Of a stretch of DNA of 64,000 nucleotides, positions 33,273 through 42,578 are shown piece after piece; position 1 is the first letter of the stretch; the number at the start of each line of letters is the position of its first letter. The notes beneath the pieces were generated by a model. The model was not told where the DNA came from and did not search any database. It saw nothing but the letters and a program-made list of their open reading frames with translations. Both the position numbers and the translations under genes were made by a program. Source of the DNA: Flavobacterium sp. IMCC34852 (lineage in GTDB: Bacteria; Bacteroidota; Bacteroidia; Flavobacteriales; Flavobacteriaceae); NCBI RefSeq assembly GCF_030643905.1, contig NZ_CP121446.1, positions 124,001-188,000 on the forward strand. Direction: 5' to 3'.

Positions 33273-34607
33273 TTAGTGTTTTAATTCACCGTACATTGCT
33301 TTGATGAACTCGTCGTAGTTGACTTCTTTGGTTTTGGCTTTAACTTTGTCTTTGAACAAGTTTAGCATTTTTTCGTTCATTACTTGCTCTGACAAACGAC
33401 GTACTTCGTCTTGGTTTGACATGACGCGGGCTACGATACCTTGCACATCTTCGTCGGTTGGGTTCATTTGACCGAACTGTGCCATTTGTTTTTTGATTAG
33501 CTCAGTAGTGTAGGCTTTTAAATCGTCGAAAGTGATTTGCAAACCGTTTTCGGTGATGATTTTGCCTTCGATCAATTGGTAACGCAAACCGTTTTCAGAC
33601 TTGGTGTATTCCGCTTCAGCTTCTTCCGCAGTTAACGGATTTTCACCGGCAGACTGGATCCATTTTTTCAAAAACTCGGCCGGTAAATCGAACTTGGTGT
33701 TGGCGATTAAGAACTCGGTTACATCGTTTAAGAATTTTTGATCGGCTTGTTGGGCGAATTGTTTTTCGGCGTCTTCTTTGATTTTGGCTTTCAACTCGTC
33801 TACAGACGTTACCACTTTAGGTCCGAATAATTTGTCGAACAATTCTTGGTCTAAAGTAGCCGGTTCGTGTGTATTTACTTCATCGATGGTGAACGTTACT
33901 TCGATATCTAAACCGTGAACATCATCGTGACCCACGGCCAAATAATCCATTAATTTGTGATCGTCATCGAATAGGCCTTTGGTTTTTAAGGTTACTACAT
34001 CGCCTACTTTTTTACCGATGAAGGCTTTTGCGGTTTTCTTATCTGCGAAAACGTCTAAAGACAAAGTTGTTCTGTTGTTGATGCCTTTTTCTTCGTTGGC
34101 AAAAATACCTGAAACATCATCACCGGCTTCAACAGTATCTTTAGAGATTAGTTTTCCGTATTGTTTTTGGATGCGTGCCACTTGGTCGTTTAACATTTTA
34201 TCGTCGGCTACGATTTTGTACTGCACTACATTGTTTTTAGCTGTTAAATCTACATTGAATTCCGGTGCTAAACCCAATTCGAATTCGAATTTATAATCTT
34301 CCACATCCCAATTGAAATCTTCAGTTACTTTAGGTAGCGGATTCCCTAAGATGTCTAATTTTTCTTCAACTAAATAGTTGTTCAAGTTTTCTTGCAACAA
34401 TTTGTTTACTTCGTCTAACAACACGGCTTTTCCGTATTGTTTTTGGATTAAACTCATCGGCACGGCACCTTTTCTGAATCCGGGAATAGCAGCATTTTTT
34501 CGGTAATCTGCTAATACTTTTTCTACTTTTTCTGCGTAATCCGATTTTGATACTTCAACAGTAACTACAGCATTTAATGCGTCTACATTATTTCTTGTGA
34601 TGTTCAT
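33273..34607 (-). CDS. tig: Trigger factor (ribosome-associated chaperone)
   Basis: The 444-residue chaperone meets nascent chains at the ribosome exit. The N-terminal ribosome-binding signature appears as IPGFRKGAVPMSLI (about residues 39-52), close to the canonical GFRxGxxP. The middle domain (about 155-240) is a degenerate FKBP-type region, and the long helical C-terminus (about 260-440) forms the chaperone arms. It leads the tig-clpP-clpX run. The promoter carries a perfect 10-base inverted repeat (34633-34667) over its -7 motif. Confidence 0.95.
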   Translation of the reverse strand: MNITRNNVDALNAVVTVEVSKSDYAEKVEKVLADYRKNAAIPGFRKGAVPMSLIQKQYGKAVLLDEVNKLLQENLNNYLVEEKLDILGNPLPKVTEDFNWDVEDYKFEFELGLAPEFNVDLTAKNNVVQYKIVADDKMLNDQVARIQKQYGKLISKDTVEAGDDVSGIFANEEKGINNRTTLSLDVFADKKTAKAFIGKKVGDVVTLKTKGLFDDDHKLMDYLAVGHDDVHGLDIEVTFTIDEVNTHEPATLDQELFDKLFGPKVVTSVDELKAKIKEDAEKQFAQQADQKFLNDVTEFLIANTKFDLPAEFLKKWIQSAGENPLTAEEAEAEYTKSENGLRYQLIEGKIITENGLQITFDDLKAYTTELIKKQMAQFGQMNPTDEDVQGIVARVMSNQDEVRRLSEQVMNEKMLNLFKDKVKAKTKEVNYDEFIKAMYGELKH

Positions 34608-34632
34608 TTCTTGTGTTTTTTACATACTAAAA

Positions 34633-34667
34633 TTGGGTTGCAAAAGTATAACATTTCTGCAACCCAA
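34633..34667. promoter_or_regulatory. Inverted repeat over the tig promoter
   Basis: TTGGGTTGCA and TGCAACCCAA are perfect 10-base arms with a 15-base spacer. The minus-strand -7 motif TACTTTTG (34648-34641) starts inside the spacer and ends in one arm. This is placed like an operator; the binding factor is unknown. Confidence 0.5.
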
Positions 34668-34696
34668 CCAAGTTTATTTTGTTGATTTTAACGGTC

Positions 34697-35041
34697 TTAT
34701 TTTGTATCGCCTGTGATTTGGTAAACCAAAGATTGCGAAAGCGATAAGATGATGCTGAAGAGCATGGCTGTCCAGAAAGAACTGACCTCAAAGCCTTCGA
34801 CAAATTCATCGCAAAGTAGGATGATGACAGCATTGATTACCAATAAAAACAACCCAAGTGTAAAGAAAGTGACCGGCAAAGTAAAGAGCACCAAAATAGG
34901 TTTTACAAAAAAGTTGAGCAACCCTAAAACGATGGCAACGGTTAAAGCGGTAGTGAACTCGTCGATGATTACGCCTTTCATTAGTTTGGATATGACCAAG
35001 GCTAATATGGCGGTAATTAGTATTCTGAAAAGTAGTTTCAT
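34697..35041 (-). CDS. Phage-holin-4-like (YvlD-type) small membrane protein
   Basis: The 114-residue protein is almost entirely hydrophobic, with four membrane segments (about 5-22, 30-50, 54-75 and 85-108) and the phrase LNFFVKPILVLFTLPVTFFTLGLF typical of the Phage_holin_4_2/YvlD family. Despite the family name, members are widespread chromosomal proteins in non-phage contexts, and nothing phage-like is nearby. The start is 4 bases after the stop of the alpha/beta hydrolase gene, so the two are likely co-transcribed. The function is unknown. Confidence 0.85.
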   Translation of the reverse strand: MKLLFRILITAILALVISKLMKGVIIDEFTTALTVAIVLGLLNFFVKPILVLFTLPVTFFTLGLFLLVINAVIILLCDEFVEGFEVSSFWTAMLFSIILSLSQSLVYQITGDTK

Positions 35042-35045
35042 AGTT

Positions 35046-35807
35046 TTATTTTAAAAATTTAATAGTCTCTTCGAAAAACAACTTTGGATTTTCGGCATGC
35101 AGCCAATGGCCGACGTTGGGAATGGTTACTAATTTAAAATTAGGAAAATGTTTTTGAATTTCGGGTACGTCGTTGTCTAAAATGTATTTTGAGTTGCCGC
35201 CACGGATGAACATAGTGGGTTTGTCAAAATGATTTTGACTAGGCAAAGCTTCACCGATTGTTTCAATTTTGGCATTAAAAACCGGCAAATTGAATCGAAA
35301 AGCCAGTTGACCCGGTTCTATCCAATAGAGGTTTTTCATTAGGAATTGGCGCGTGCCAAAATCAGGAATAAACGGATACAAGGTTTCTTCTACCTGATTC
35401 CTATCGGGTTTCTCCGAAAAATCTACCGCATTCAATCCGGCTAAAATGTCTTGATGGTGCGGCGCATAGTATTTCGGACCGATGTCGGCTACGATTAATT
35501 TTTCTACTAATTCCGGATGTGTTGTGGCCAAAAGCATGGCTACTTTGCCGCCCATGGAATGACCAATCACATTTATGTTAGTTAATTGATGGTGCTGACA
35601 ATACTCTAAAACGTCATTGGCCATAATCGTATAACTAAATTCCTCGGAATGAAAACTTCTGCCGTGATTGCGCAAATCAAGCATATGCACTTGAAAACCT
35701 TCGGCGGCATAGAGTGAGCCAAAGGATTTCCAATTATCAGACATACCGAGAAATCCGTGGATGATGAGTAGTGGCTTTCCTTCGCCTTCGATTCTGGAGT
35801 GTAACAT
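35046..35807 (-). CDS. Alpha/beta hydrolase (YbfF-like esterase)
   Basis: The 253-residue hydrolase has the nucleophile Ser84 in GHSMGGKVA, the oxyanion loop HGFLG (residues 17-21) and the catalytic His234 in VGHWLHAENP. The overall size and the MLDLRNHGRS phrase match YbfF-type acyl esterases. The substrate is unknown; thioesterase or carboxylesterase activity is likely for the family. It begins directly after pdxJ (stop and start adjoin at 35807/35808) and precedes the holin-like gene, so these three form one operon. Confidence 0.9.
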   Translation of the reverse strand: MLHSRIEGEGKPLLIIHGFLGMSDNWKSFGSLYAAEGFQVHMLDLRNHGRSFHSEEFSYTIMANDVLEYCQHHQLTNINVIGHSMGGKVAMLLATTHPELVEKLIVADIGPKYYAPHHQDILAGLNAVDFSEKPDRNQVEETLYPFIPDFGTRQFLMKNLYWIEPGQLAFRFNLPVFNAKIETIGEALPSQNHFDKPTMFIRGGNSKYILDNDVPEIQKHFPNFKLVTIPNVGHWLHAENPKLFFEETIKFLK

Positions 35808-36521
35808 CTATTTTAATTTTTGCAAATACATATTCACAACATTATCCAAGCCGAGATACAAAGCCTCGGAAATTAGGGCGTGACCGATGGAAACTTCCAA
35901 TAATCCGGGAATATTTTGTTTGAAGAACTGGATGTTGTCTAAGCTCAAATCGTGTCCGGCATTAATCCCTAAATCCAATTCATTCGCCAAAACGGCGGCT
36001 TTTACATACGGTTCGATTCCGGCTTTGTTGCCTAAACTGTATTGGTGGGCGAATGCTTCGGTGTACAATTCGATTCGGTCGGTTCCGGTTTTTTTGGCGC
36101 CTTCAATCATCGCTGAAATTGGATCGACAAAGATGGATGTTCTAATGTTGTTTCTTTTGAATTCGGCTATGACATCGGTTAAATAATCCTGAAACTTTAT
36201 GGTATCCCAACCGGCTGATGACGTAATCGCACCAATGGCATCAGGCACCAAAGTCACTTGTTCTGGTTTACATTCTAAAACCAAATCGATAAAATTGTGT
36301 TGCGGATTGCCTTCGATGTTGAATTCGGTGTAGACAATTGGCCTTAAATCGCGCGCATCTTGGTAGCGAATGTGTCTTTCGTCGGGACGGGGATGAATGG
36401 TAATACCTTGCGCACCGAAATGCTGAATGTCTTTGGCTACTTGTAATAAATCGGGGACATTGCCACCTCGGGCATTTCGCAAAGTGGCTATTTTATTGAT
36501 GTTTACACTTAATTTTGTCAT
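35808..36521 (-). CDS. pdxJ: Pyridoxine 5'-phosphate synthase
   Basis: PdxJ condenses 1-deoxy-D-xylulose 5-phosphate with 3-amino-2-oxopropyl phosphate to make pyridoxine 5'-phosphate. The 237-residue TIM barrel has the family's N-terminal LSVNINKIATLRNARGG, GITIHPRPDERHI (about 55-67), the catalytic glutamate in TEFNIEGNP, VTLVPDA and the C-terminal NAGHDLSLDN and SIGHALISEAL. It is the first gene of the pdxJ-hydrolase-holin-like operon, preceded on the minus strand by a TATTTTTG motif. Confidence 0.97.
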   Translation of the reverse strand: MTKLSVNINKIATLRNARGGNVPDLLQVAKDIQHFGAQGITIHPRPDERHIRYQDARDLRPIVYTEFNIEGNPQHNFIDLVLECKPEQVTLVPDAIGAITSSAGWDTIKFQDYLTDVIAEFKRNNIRTSIFVDPISAMIEGAKKTGTDRIELYTEAFAHQYSLGNKAGIEPYVKAAVLANELDLGINAGHDLSLDNIQFFKQNIPGLLEVSIGHALISEALYLGLDNVVNMYLQKLK

Positions 36522-36594
36522 AGCAATTTTTGATAAAGCATATCGTTTACAAATTTTATTTCATACAGTTCGGACTACCGTCCTCGGGTGATTA

Positions 36595-36602
36595 CAAAAA
36601 TA
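36595..36602 (-). promoter_or_regulatory. -7 promoter motif of pdxJ
   Basis: On the minus strand the sequence reads TATTTTTG (TAnnTTTG), 73 bases before the pdxJ ATG at 36521. It lies in the divergent gap to the CBS-domain gene. Confidence 0.45.
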
Positions 36603-36668
36603 CAAAGTAAAACCAAGTACGCATGTCCCAAAATTTGATTATTTTGCAGTCGCTAAAGAAAAGAATAC

Positions 36669-37328
36669 ATGAGAGAACTTTCAGAATACATTAACAACGA
36701 TTTTAAACCTTTTTCCAGTCGAGAAACGGTAGCCGATATTCAGGATTTTTTTGCCGAAAGTACATATTCTCATTTTCCGGTTTTGGACAATGGTGTTTAC
36801 TTAGGTTGTATCTCAGCTGTTGATGCGGAAACTTTTGAAATGCAAAAAGACATCACCGATTACCGCTATGCTTTAGAGGGATTTTTTGTCAGGACTACGA
36901 TGATTTGGTTGGATGTTTTGGAGATTTTTGCCCGAAACAATGCGAATGTGGTTCCGATTTTGGATGAAAACAACAAATATGTCGGCTACTACGATATTAC
37001 CGATGTGATCAAGTTTTTAAACGAAACGCCTTTCTTAAAAGAAACCGGTGGCATTATTGTGGTTGAAAAACCGGTCTCTGATTACTCGATGAGTCAGATT
37101 GCCCAAATTGTAGAAAGCAATAACGGTAAGCTTCTAGGCCTTTTTGTTTCAGAAGCCAATGCAGAAAAAGTACAAGTCACGGTAAAAATTACTTTGGGCA
37201 GTATTAATGAAATCATCCAATCGTTCAGACGCTACAATTACGAAATCATTTCCGAACACCACGAAGATGACTATTTGAATACACTGAAGGAGCGTTCGGA
37301 GTATTTGGACAAATATTTAAACATGTAA
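36669..37328 (+). CDS. CBS-domain protein with a C-terminal ACT-like domain
   Basis: The 219-residue cytoplasmic protein has a pair of CBS domains (about residues 10-130: FPVLDNGVYLGCISAVDA and NVVPILDENNKYVGYYDITD) followed by an ACT-like segment (about 138-205, starting GGIIVVEKPVSDYSMSQIAQ). This resembles AcuB-type regulatory proteins that sense adenine nucleotides. The partner is not evident. It is followed 50 bases later by nadK, an arrangement seen widely in flavobacteria, which suggests a link to nucleotide status. Confidence 0.88.
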   Translation: MRELSEYINNDFKPFSSRETVADIQDFFAESTYSHFPVLDNGVYLGCISAVDAETFEMQKDITDYRYALEGFFVRTTMIWLDVLEIFARNNANVVPILDENNKYVGYYDITDVIKFLNETPFLKETGGIIVVEKPVSDYSMSQIAQIVESNNGKLLGLFVSEANAEKVQVTVKITLGSINEIIQSFRRYNYEIISEHHEDDYLNTLKERSEYLDKYLNM

Positions 37329-37378
37329 TCTTGAGTACGAAGTTAGAAATACAAGGTACAAAGTAAAATCTAAACCCT

Positions 37379-38260
37379 ATGAAAGTTGCCATCTTCGGAC
37401 AATATTATCAAAACGACACGCGACCGATTATCAAAGATATTTTTGTTTTTTTCAACAGAAACAATGTGGAATTGGTTATTGAAGAAAGATTTTTGAAGAT
37501 ATTGTATGAAGAAAAAATTGTCGAAAAACAATATAATACTTTTTCTTCGCACAAGGATTTAGATAAAGGCTTTGATATTTTGATTAGTATTGGTGGTGAC
37601 GGAACCATTTTAAGAGCCGCTACTTTTGTGCGGGATTCGGGGATACCAATTTTGGGCGTTAATGCCGGAAGATTGGGTTTTTTGGCCAAAGTACAAAAAG
37701 AAAATATTGAATCTTTTTTGCAAATTGTTTTAGAAAAAAAATACACCATCTCACAAAGAACACTACTCACCATTGATTGTTTCCCTAACAATGCTGAAAT
37801 CGACATTAATTTTGCCATGAACGAAGTGGCTGTGAGTCGAAAAGATACTACTTCGATGATTACAATTGAGACTTCCTTGAACGGCGAATATTTGAATTCT
37901 TATTGGGCTGACGGATTAATTATTGCTACACCAACAGGGTCAACCGGCTATTCTTTGAGTTGTGGCGGACCCATTTTAACCCCGGATGTCAAGGGCTTGG
38001 TTATTACGCCCATTGCACCACACAATTTGAACGCCAGACCGCTCGTCATTCCGGACGAGACCGAAATCACGCTGAAAGTTTCGGGAAGAGAAGCACAATA
38101 TTTGGTTTCGCTTGACTCTCGAATTACTTCGATGGATAACCATTCGATTATCAAAATTAAGAAAACTCCTTTCAACATTAACATGGTGGAAATTCCGGAA
38201 GAGACTTTTTTTAAGACACTACGGACCAAATTACTTTGGGGAGAAGACAAGAGAAACTAG
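37379..38260 (+). CDS. nadK: NAD kinase
   Basis: NadK phosphorylates NAD to NADP. The 293-residue protein has the diagnostic GGDGT (72-76, catalytic Asp74), the downstream AMNEVAVSR region with its NE/D substrate contacts, and TPTGSTGYSLSCGGPI (about 183-198). Length is typical of bacterial NadK. It follows the CBS-domain gene on the same strand; a separate -7 motif downstream starts the porG-like unit, so nadK may end the first transcript. Confidence 0.97.
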   Translation: MKVAIFGQYYQNDTRPIIKDIFVFFNRNNVELVIEERFLKILYEEKIVEKQYNTFSSHKDLDKGFDILISIGGDGTILRAATFVRDSGIPILGVNAGRLGFLAKVQKENIESFLQIVLEKKYTISQRTLLTIDCFPNNAEIDINFAMNEVAVSRKDTTSMITIETSLNGEYLNSYWADGLIIATPTGSTGYSLSCGGPILTPDVKGLVITPIAPHNLNARPLVIPDETEITLKVSGREAQYLVSLDSRITSMDNHSIIKIKKTPFNINMVEIPEETFFKTLRTKLLWGEDKRN

Positions 38261-38398
38261 AAAAAATCCACCCCTATTTATACTACAATTCTAAAAAAAT
38301 CGTTTTAGAATAGAACCTTGCTAACATTGGTAATTATCAGTGCTTTATTTTATTTGGCAGAAATCCGAAATTCATGCTATATAAGTACTGAGAATTGT

Positions 38399-38406
38399 TA
38401 TATTTG
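38399..38406 (+). promoter_or_regulatory. -7 promoter motif of the porG-uppS-bamA unit
   Basis: TATATTTG matches TAnnTTTG, 18 bases before the porG-like ATG at 38425. Confidence 0.55.
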
Positions 38407-38424
38407 CACGCTATTTTCAATTTA

Positions 38425-39111
38425 ATGAAAAAGATTTTAGTATTATTTTTTTGTTTGGTTTTCCAAAATAATTTGAGGGCGCAAATCAATGAGATTGGCG
38501 TTTTTCTTGGCGGGAGTAACTTCATTGGTGATGTAGGTAAAACAAATTACATCTCACCAAATGAGCCGGCTTTCGGAATTGTATACAAATGGAACAAAAG
38601 CCCTAGACATTCATATAGATTTTCCTATATGCAGTCGGCTATAACAGCAAACGATTTAGACTCAGAAATTCCGGGCAGGAATTTAAGAGGTTATAAATTT
38701 AAAAATAACATTAAAGAGTTCACTGCCGGTATGGAATTCAATTTTTTTGATTTCAACCTGCATGAATTATTAAAAAGAAAATTTACGCCGTATGTTTTTA
38801 GCGGTCTTTCTTATTTTGCTTACGACGAGTTGTATGTAGTTAATGGAGAAACCAAAAAAGATTATACAGAAAGCACTTTGGCCATTCCGATGATTGTTGG
38901 CGTCAAAACCAATATTTCAAATCATCTTGTGCTGGGACTTGAAGTCGGTGCTCGGTACACTTTTACTGATAATTTGGATGGAAGTTTACCCAAGAATAAA
39001 AATTTAGCGCCATTGCAATTTGGCAACATAAACAGCAAAGATTGGTATGTTTTCACAGGGTTTACACTAACGTACACCTTCACCGAAAAACCATGTTATT
39101 GCGCAGAATAA
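38425..39111 (+). CDS. DUF6089 (PorG-like) outer-membrane protein
   Basis: The 228-residue product has a signal peptide (MKKILVLFFCLVFQNNLRAQ) and a small beta-barrel-like body beginning INEIGVFLGGSNFIGDVGKTNYI. It ends in an aromatic strand (WYVFTGFTLTYTF) and CYC near the C-terminus. It matches DUF6089, the family that includes T9SS-linked PorG of Porphyromonas, and this location upstream of uppS and bamA is characteristic. ATG at 38425 is chosen over an upstream ATG at 38395 because that one overlaps the promoter motif. The stop is 3 bases before uppS. Confidence 0.85.
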   Translation: MKKILVLFFCLVFQNNLRAQINEIGVFLGGSNFIGDVGKTNYISPNEPAFGIVYKWNKSPRHSYRFSYMQSAITANDLDSEIPGRNLRGYKFKNNIKEFTAGMEFNFFDFNLHELLKRKFTPYVFSGLSYFAYDELYVVNGETKKDYTESTLAIPMIVGVKTNISNHLVLGLEVGARYTFTDNLDGSLPKNKNLAPLQFGNINSKDWYVFTGFTLTYTFTEKPCYCAE

Positions 39112-39114
39112 AGC

Positions 39115-39855
39115 ATGAATTTACTAGACAAAATAAACAAAGAGAATTTACCCAAACACTTGGCCATCATTATGGACGGGAACGGTCGTTGGGCAAAACA
39201 AAAAGGTTTATTGAGAGCATTTGGTCATGAAAACGGGACCAAATCTGTTCGAGTAACAGTAGAAACATGCGCCAAATTAGGCGTTGAAAACTTGACGCTT
39301 TACGCATTTTCTACCGAAAATTGGAACCGCCCTAAATTGGAAGTAGATACTTTAATGAAACTCTTGATTTCTTCTTTAAAGAAAGAGTTAGAAACCCTAC
39401 AAAAAAATAACATCCGATTAAACTGTATAGGAAACATTGACATGCTTCCTTCATCAGCCAAAAAAGAACTTTTATCCGTAATAGAAAAAACAAAAAATAA
39501 CACCCGAATGACGCTGACATTGGCGTTAAGCTACGGCTCGAGGGAGGAATTGTTAAATGCTGTTAAAATTATCAGTGATAAAGTTAAAAATAATATAATT
39601 TCGATAGACAGTCTTGATGAATCAATTATTAATCAGCATCTTTACACGCACAATCTACCTGATGTAGATTTGGTAATTAGGACCAGTGGCGAGCACAGGA
39701 TCAGTAACTTTCTGCTTTGGCAAATTGCTTATGCAGAATTTTATTTTACAGACGTACTGTGGCCCGATTTTAAAGAAGACGATTTATATGAAGCCATCAT
39801 CAGCTATCAAAAAAGAGAACGAAGATTTGGAAAAACAAGTGAACAAGTTAAATAA
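39115..39855 (+). CDS. uppS: Isoprenyl transferase (undecaprenyl diphosphate synthase)
   Basis: UppS makes the polyprenyl carrier used for peptidoglycan and O-antigen precursors. The 246-residue cis-prenyltransferase has IIMDGNGRWAK with catalytic Asp21, LTLYAFSTENWNRP (about 62-75), LSYGSREEL, and the C-terminal DLVIRTSGEHRISNFLLWQ and FTDVLWPDF. It is essential in most bacteria. The gene sits between the porG-like gene and bamA; depending on the bamA start, the two overlap by 68 bases or are separated by 7. Confidence 0.97.
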   Translation: MNLLDKINKENLPKHLAIIMDGNGRWAKQKGLLRAFGHENGTKSVRVTVETCAKLGVENLTLYAFSTENWNRPKLEVDTLMKLLISSLKKELETLQKNNIRLNCIGNIDMLPSSAKKELLSVIEKTKNNTRMTLTLALSYGSREELLNAVKIISDKVKNNIISIDSLDESIINQHLYTHNLPDVDLVIRTSGEHRISNFLLWQIAYAEFYFTDVLWPDFKEDDLYEAIISYQKRERRFGKTSEQVK

Positions 39856-39862
39856 AATTTCA

Positions 39863-42544
39863 GTGCATATTAAAACCTCAAAAATATTTCTAATTATCTT
39901 ATTTTTTGGAAGTATTTTTCAATTACAAGCCCAAGACAGAATCCCTTTTGAACAAGGAAAAAAATATATTTTAGCGAATGTTAAGGTAAATGGGAAAATC
40001 AGTTACAACGAGCAAACCGTAGTAACATTTTCCGGTTTGGAAAAAGGGCAGCAATTGACTGTTCCCGGAGAAGAAATCAGTAATGCCATCAAAAAATTAG
40101 GAAAACTGGGGTTATTCAGCGACATTGATTTTTATGTAAATAAAACAGAAGGTGACAGCATTTGGCTTGACTTAGACATAGCCGAACTTCCTAAATTGAG
40201 TGAAGTAAAAATTCAAGGCTTAAAAAAAGCAAAAGCGGAAGATTTAATCAAAGAAAATGAATTGACAAAAGGGAAAATTGTTAATGAAAACTTGATTACC
40301 ACAACCAAGAACTACATCGAAAACAAATACAAAAAAGACGGTTACTACAAAACCAAAGTCTTCATTACAACTACTCGCGACACCACTGAAGGAAACCAAG
40401 TTAAAATGTTGGTTAATATTGATAAAGGTGATAAATTGAAAATTACAAAAATCAATTTTGACGGCAATGAAAAATTCTCAGACAAAAAACTGAGAAAAGC
40501 CATGAAAAATACCAAGCAAATCAATCCAATCAGAATATTTAAAGCTTCCAAATTCATTAAGGAAAAATACCAAGAAGATTTAACTTCCATAGTAGAAAAA
40601 TACAAAGAAAAAGGATACCGAGATGCTCGAGTAACCAAAGATTCGGTGTTTTTAAATGCCAAAAAATCGAAACTGGCCATCAATATTAAAGTAGAAGAAG
40701 GTAGAAAATACTATTTTGGTAATATTAAATTCTTAGGAAACTCGGTATATTCAGACCAATTATTGGGTAGAATCTTGGGTATTAAAAAAGGCGACACTTA
40801 CAACGGTGTTTTATTGGAAAAACGCATCGCTGACAAATCAAAACCTGATGGTGATGACATCACCAACTTGTACCAAAACAGCGGTTATTTATTCTCTAAC
40901 ATTAATGCCGTAGAAGTTAAAACAGCCAATGATACAATCGATTTTGAAATCAGGGTTTTGGAAGGTCCGATTGCTTATTTCAACAACATTACTGTAGTAG
41001 GAAACGACAAAACCAACGACCGCGTAATTTACAGAGAATTAAGAACCCAACCCGGGCAAAAATACAGCAAAGAAGACTTAGTTAGAACCATTCGTGAAAT
41101 CGGACAATTAGGGTTCTTTGACCCGGAAGCTATTGATCCCAAATTTAAAAATGTAGATCCGGCTGCCGGAACAGTTGACATTGAGTACAATGTAGTAGAA
41201 AAAGGCTCGAGCCAAATTGAGTTACAAGGTGGTTACGGCGGCGGCGGTTTCATCGGAACCTTAGGTTTGTCTTTTAACAATTTCTCCGCCAGAAATATGT
41301 TTAAAAAAGAAGCCTACAAACCATTACCTATGGGTGACGGACAAAAAGTAGCCTTGCGTTTGCAAGCCAGTTCGTTTTTCCAAACCTACAGCTTGTCGTT
41401 CTCTGAACCTTGGTTAGGTGGGAAAAAACCAATTCAGTTTTCGACTTCATTGTCGCACAGTAAACAGTTTTTATACTCCGGAAGATCGACCAATGTAGAC
41501 CGAAGCAAAAGTTTTAATATTACCTCATTATCTGTAGGATATGCCAAACGATTAACTGTTCCGGATGATTTCTTTGTGTTTTCAAATTCCATAAGTTTTC
41601 AATACTATGATTTGAATAATTACAACACCGGTTTGTTTACTTTTGGAGATGGTGCCTCACGTAATTTAGCTTTTACCCTTGGTTTGAGTAGAAATAACAA
41701 AGGCGTAAATCCAATCTACCCTACTTCGGGTTCTGAATTCAGTGTGTCTGCTAAATTCACTTTACCTTATTCATTATTCAATGGCATAGACTATGGCGAT
41801 TTAGAAAATCAAAAAGCCTACAAATTAAGATACCGTGAAAATGCAGGCATCAATTATGTAGAAACCGCTACCGGACAAATTCCGGCCGTAGGTGATTACT
41901 TGGCTGAAACTTCTGAAGGCTCAAATATATACCAAACAGTGGGAGCCGACTATACTCAAGCTTCCGCAGACAAAGCAAAAGTTGACCAAGAAAAATTTAA
42001 TTGGTTAGAGTATTACAAATTGAAATTCAAAGCCGATTGGTACACCAGGTTAGCCGGCTCTCAATCAAAAGCACTGGTCTTAAGAGCATTGGGCGAATTT
42101 GGTTATCTAGGGGCTTACAACAATAGCCGCGGTTTAGTACCTTTTGAAAGGTTCTTCTTGGGTGGGGATGGTTTGGCCAACTTCTCCTTAGATGGCCGCG
42201 AAGTAATTCAGTTAAGAGGATATCCTAACCAATCCTTGTCAAACACAGACGGTGCAACCGTTTACAATAAATTCTCTTTAGAGCTAAGATATCCTTTAAC
42301 CTTAAAAGCAGCTGCTTCTATTTATGCTTTGACTTTCTTAGAAGCCGGTTCGTCTTACAATACGTTTAAAGAATACAATCCATTCGTATTGCAACGTTCT
42401 GCCGGTTTCGGAATCAGAATATTCATGCCTGCCTTTGGTTTGTTAGGTATAGACTTTGCTCACGGTTTCGATGCAATTCCGAATTCGGGTTCTAATCAAA
42501 AGAATGGATGGGAAACACATTTTATAATTGGTCAACAATTTTAA
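39863..42544 (+). CDS. bamA: Outer-membrane protein assembly factor BamA
   Basis: BamA is the core of the complex that folds beta-barrel proteins into the outer membrane. With a GTG start at 39863 the protein is 893 residues with a compact signal peptide (HIKTSKIFLIILFFGSIFQLQAQ). It has about five POTRA domains (residues 30-450) and a C-terminal barrel with the GGYGGGGFIGTLGLSFNNFS entry and VPFERFFLGGDG (substrate-loop region). An in-frame ATG at 39788 would add 25 charged residues before the signal peptide and overlap uppS by 68 bases, so it is less likely but possible. Two skp genes follow. Confidence 0.95.
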   Translation: MHIKTSKIFLIILFFGSIFQLQAQDRIPFEQGKKYILANVKVNGKISYNEQTVVTFSGLEKGQQLTVPGEEISNAIKKLGKLGLFSDIDFYVNKTEGDSIWLDLDIAELPKLSEVKIQGLKKAKAEDLIKENELTKGKIVNENLITTTKNYIENKYKKDGYYKTKVFITTTRDTTEGNQVKMLVNIDKGDKLKITKINFDGNEKFSDKKLRKAMKNTKQINPIRIFKASKFIKEKYQEDLTSIVEKYKEKGYRDARVTKDSVFLNAKKSKLAINIKVEEGRKYYFGNIKFLGNSVYSDQLLGRILGIKKGDTYNGVLLEKRIADKSKPDGDDITNLYQNSGYLFSNINAVEVKTANDTIDFEIRVLEGPIAYFNNITVVGNDKTNDRVIYRELRTQPGQKYSKEDLVRTIREIGQLGFFDPEAIDPKFKNVDPAAGTVDIEYNVVEKGSSQIELQGGYGGGGFIGTLGLSFNNFSARNMFKKEAYKPLPMGDGQKVALRLQASSFFQTYSLSFSEPWLGGKKPIQFSTSLSHSKQFLYSGRSTNVDRSKSFNITSLSVGYAKRLTVPDDFFVFSNSISFQYYDLNNYNTGLFTFGDGASRNLAFTLGLSRNNKGVNPIYPTSGSEFSVSAKFTLPYSLFNGIDYGDLENQKAYKLRYRENAGINYVETATGQIPAVGDYLAETSEGSNIYQTVGADYTQASADKAKVDQEKFNWLEYYKLKFKADWYTRLAGSQSKALVLRALGEFGYLGAYNNSRGLVPFERFFLGGDGLANFSLDGREVIQLRGYPNQSLSNTDGATVYNKFSLELRYPLTLKAAASIYALTFLEAGSSYNTFKEYNPFVLQRSAGFGIRIFMPAFGLLGIDFAHGFDAIPNSGSNQKNGWETHFIIGQQF

Positions 42545-42545
42545 T

Positions 42546-42553
42546 TATATTTG
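42546..42553 (+). promoter_or_regulatory. Internal -7 promoter motif before skp
   Basis: TATATTTG lies two bases after the bamA stop and 25 bases before the first OmpH gene, suggesting extra transcription of the chaperone genes. Confidence 0.45.
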
Positions 42554-42578
42554 GTACATATTTATAAATCATAATAGT

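Noticed and set aside
34697..35041. Prophage remnant suggested by the holin-like protein
   Set aside because: The family is common in bacterial chromosomes, the neighbours are housekeeping genes, and no other phage gene is present.
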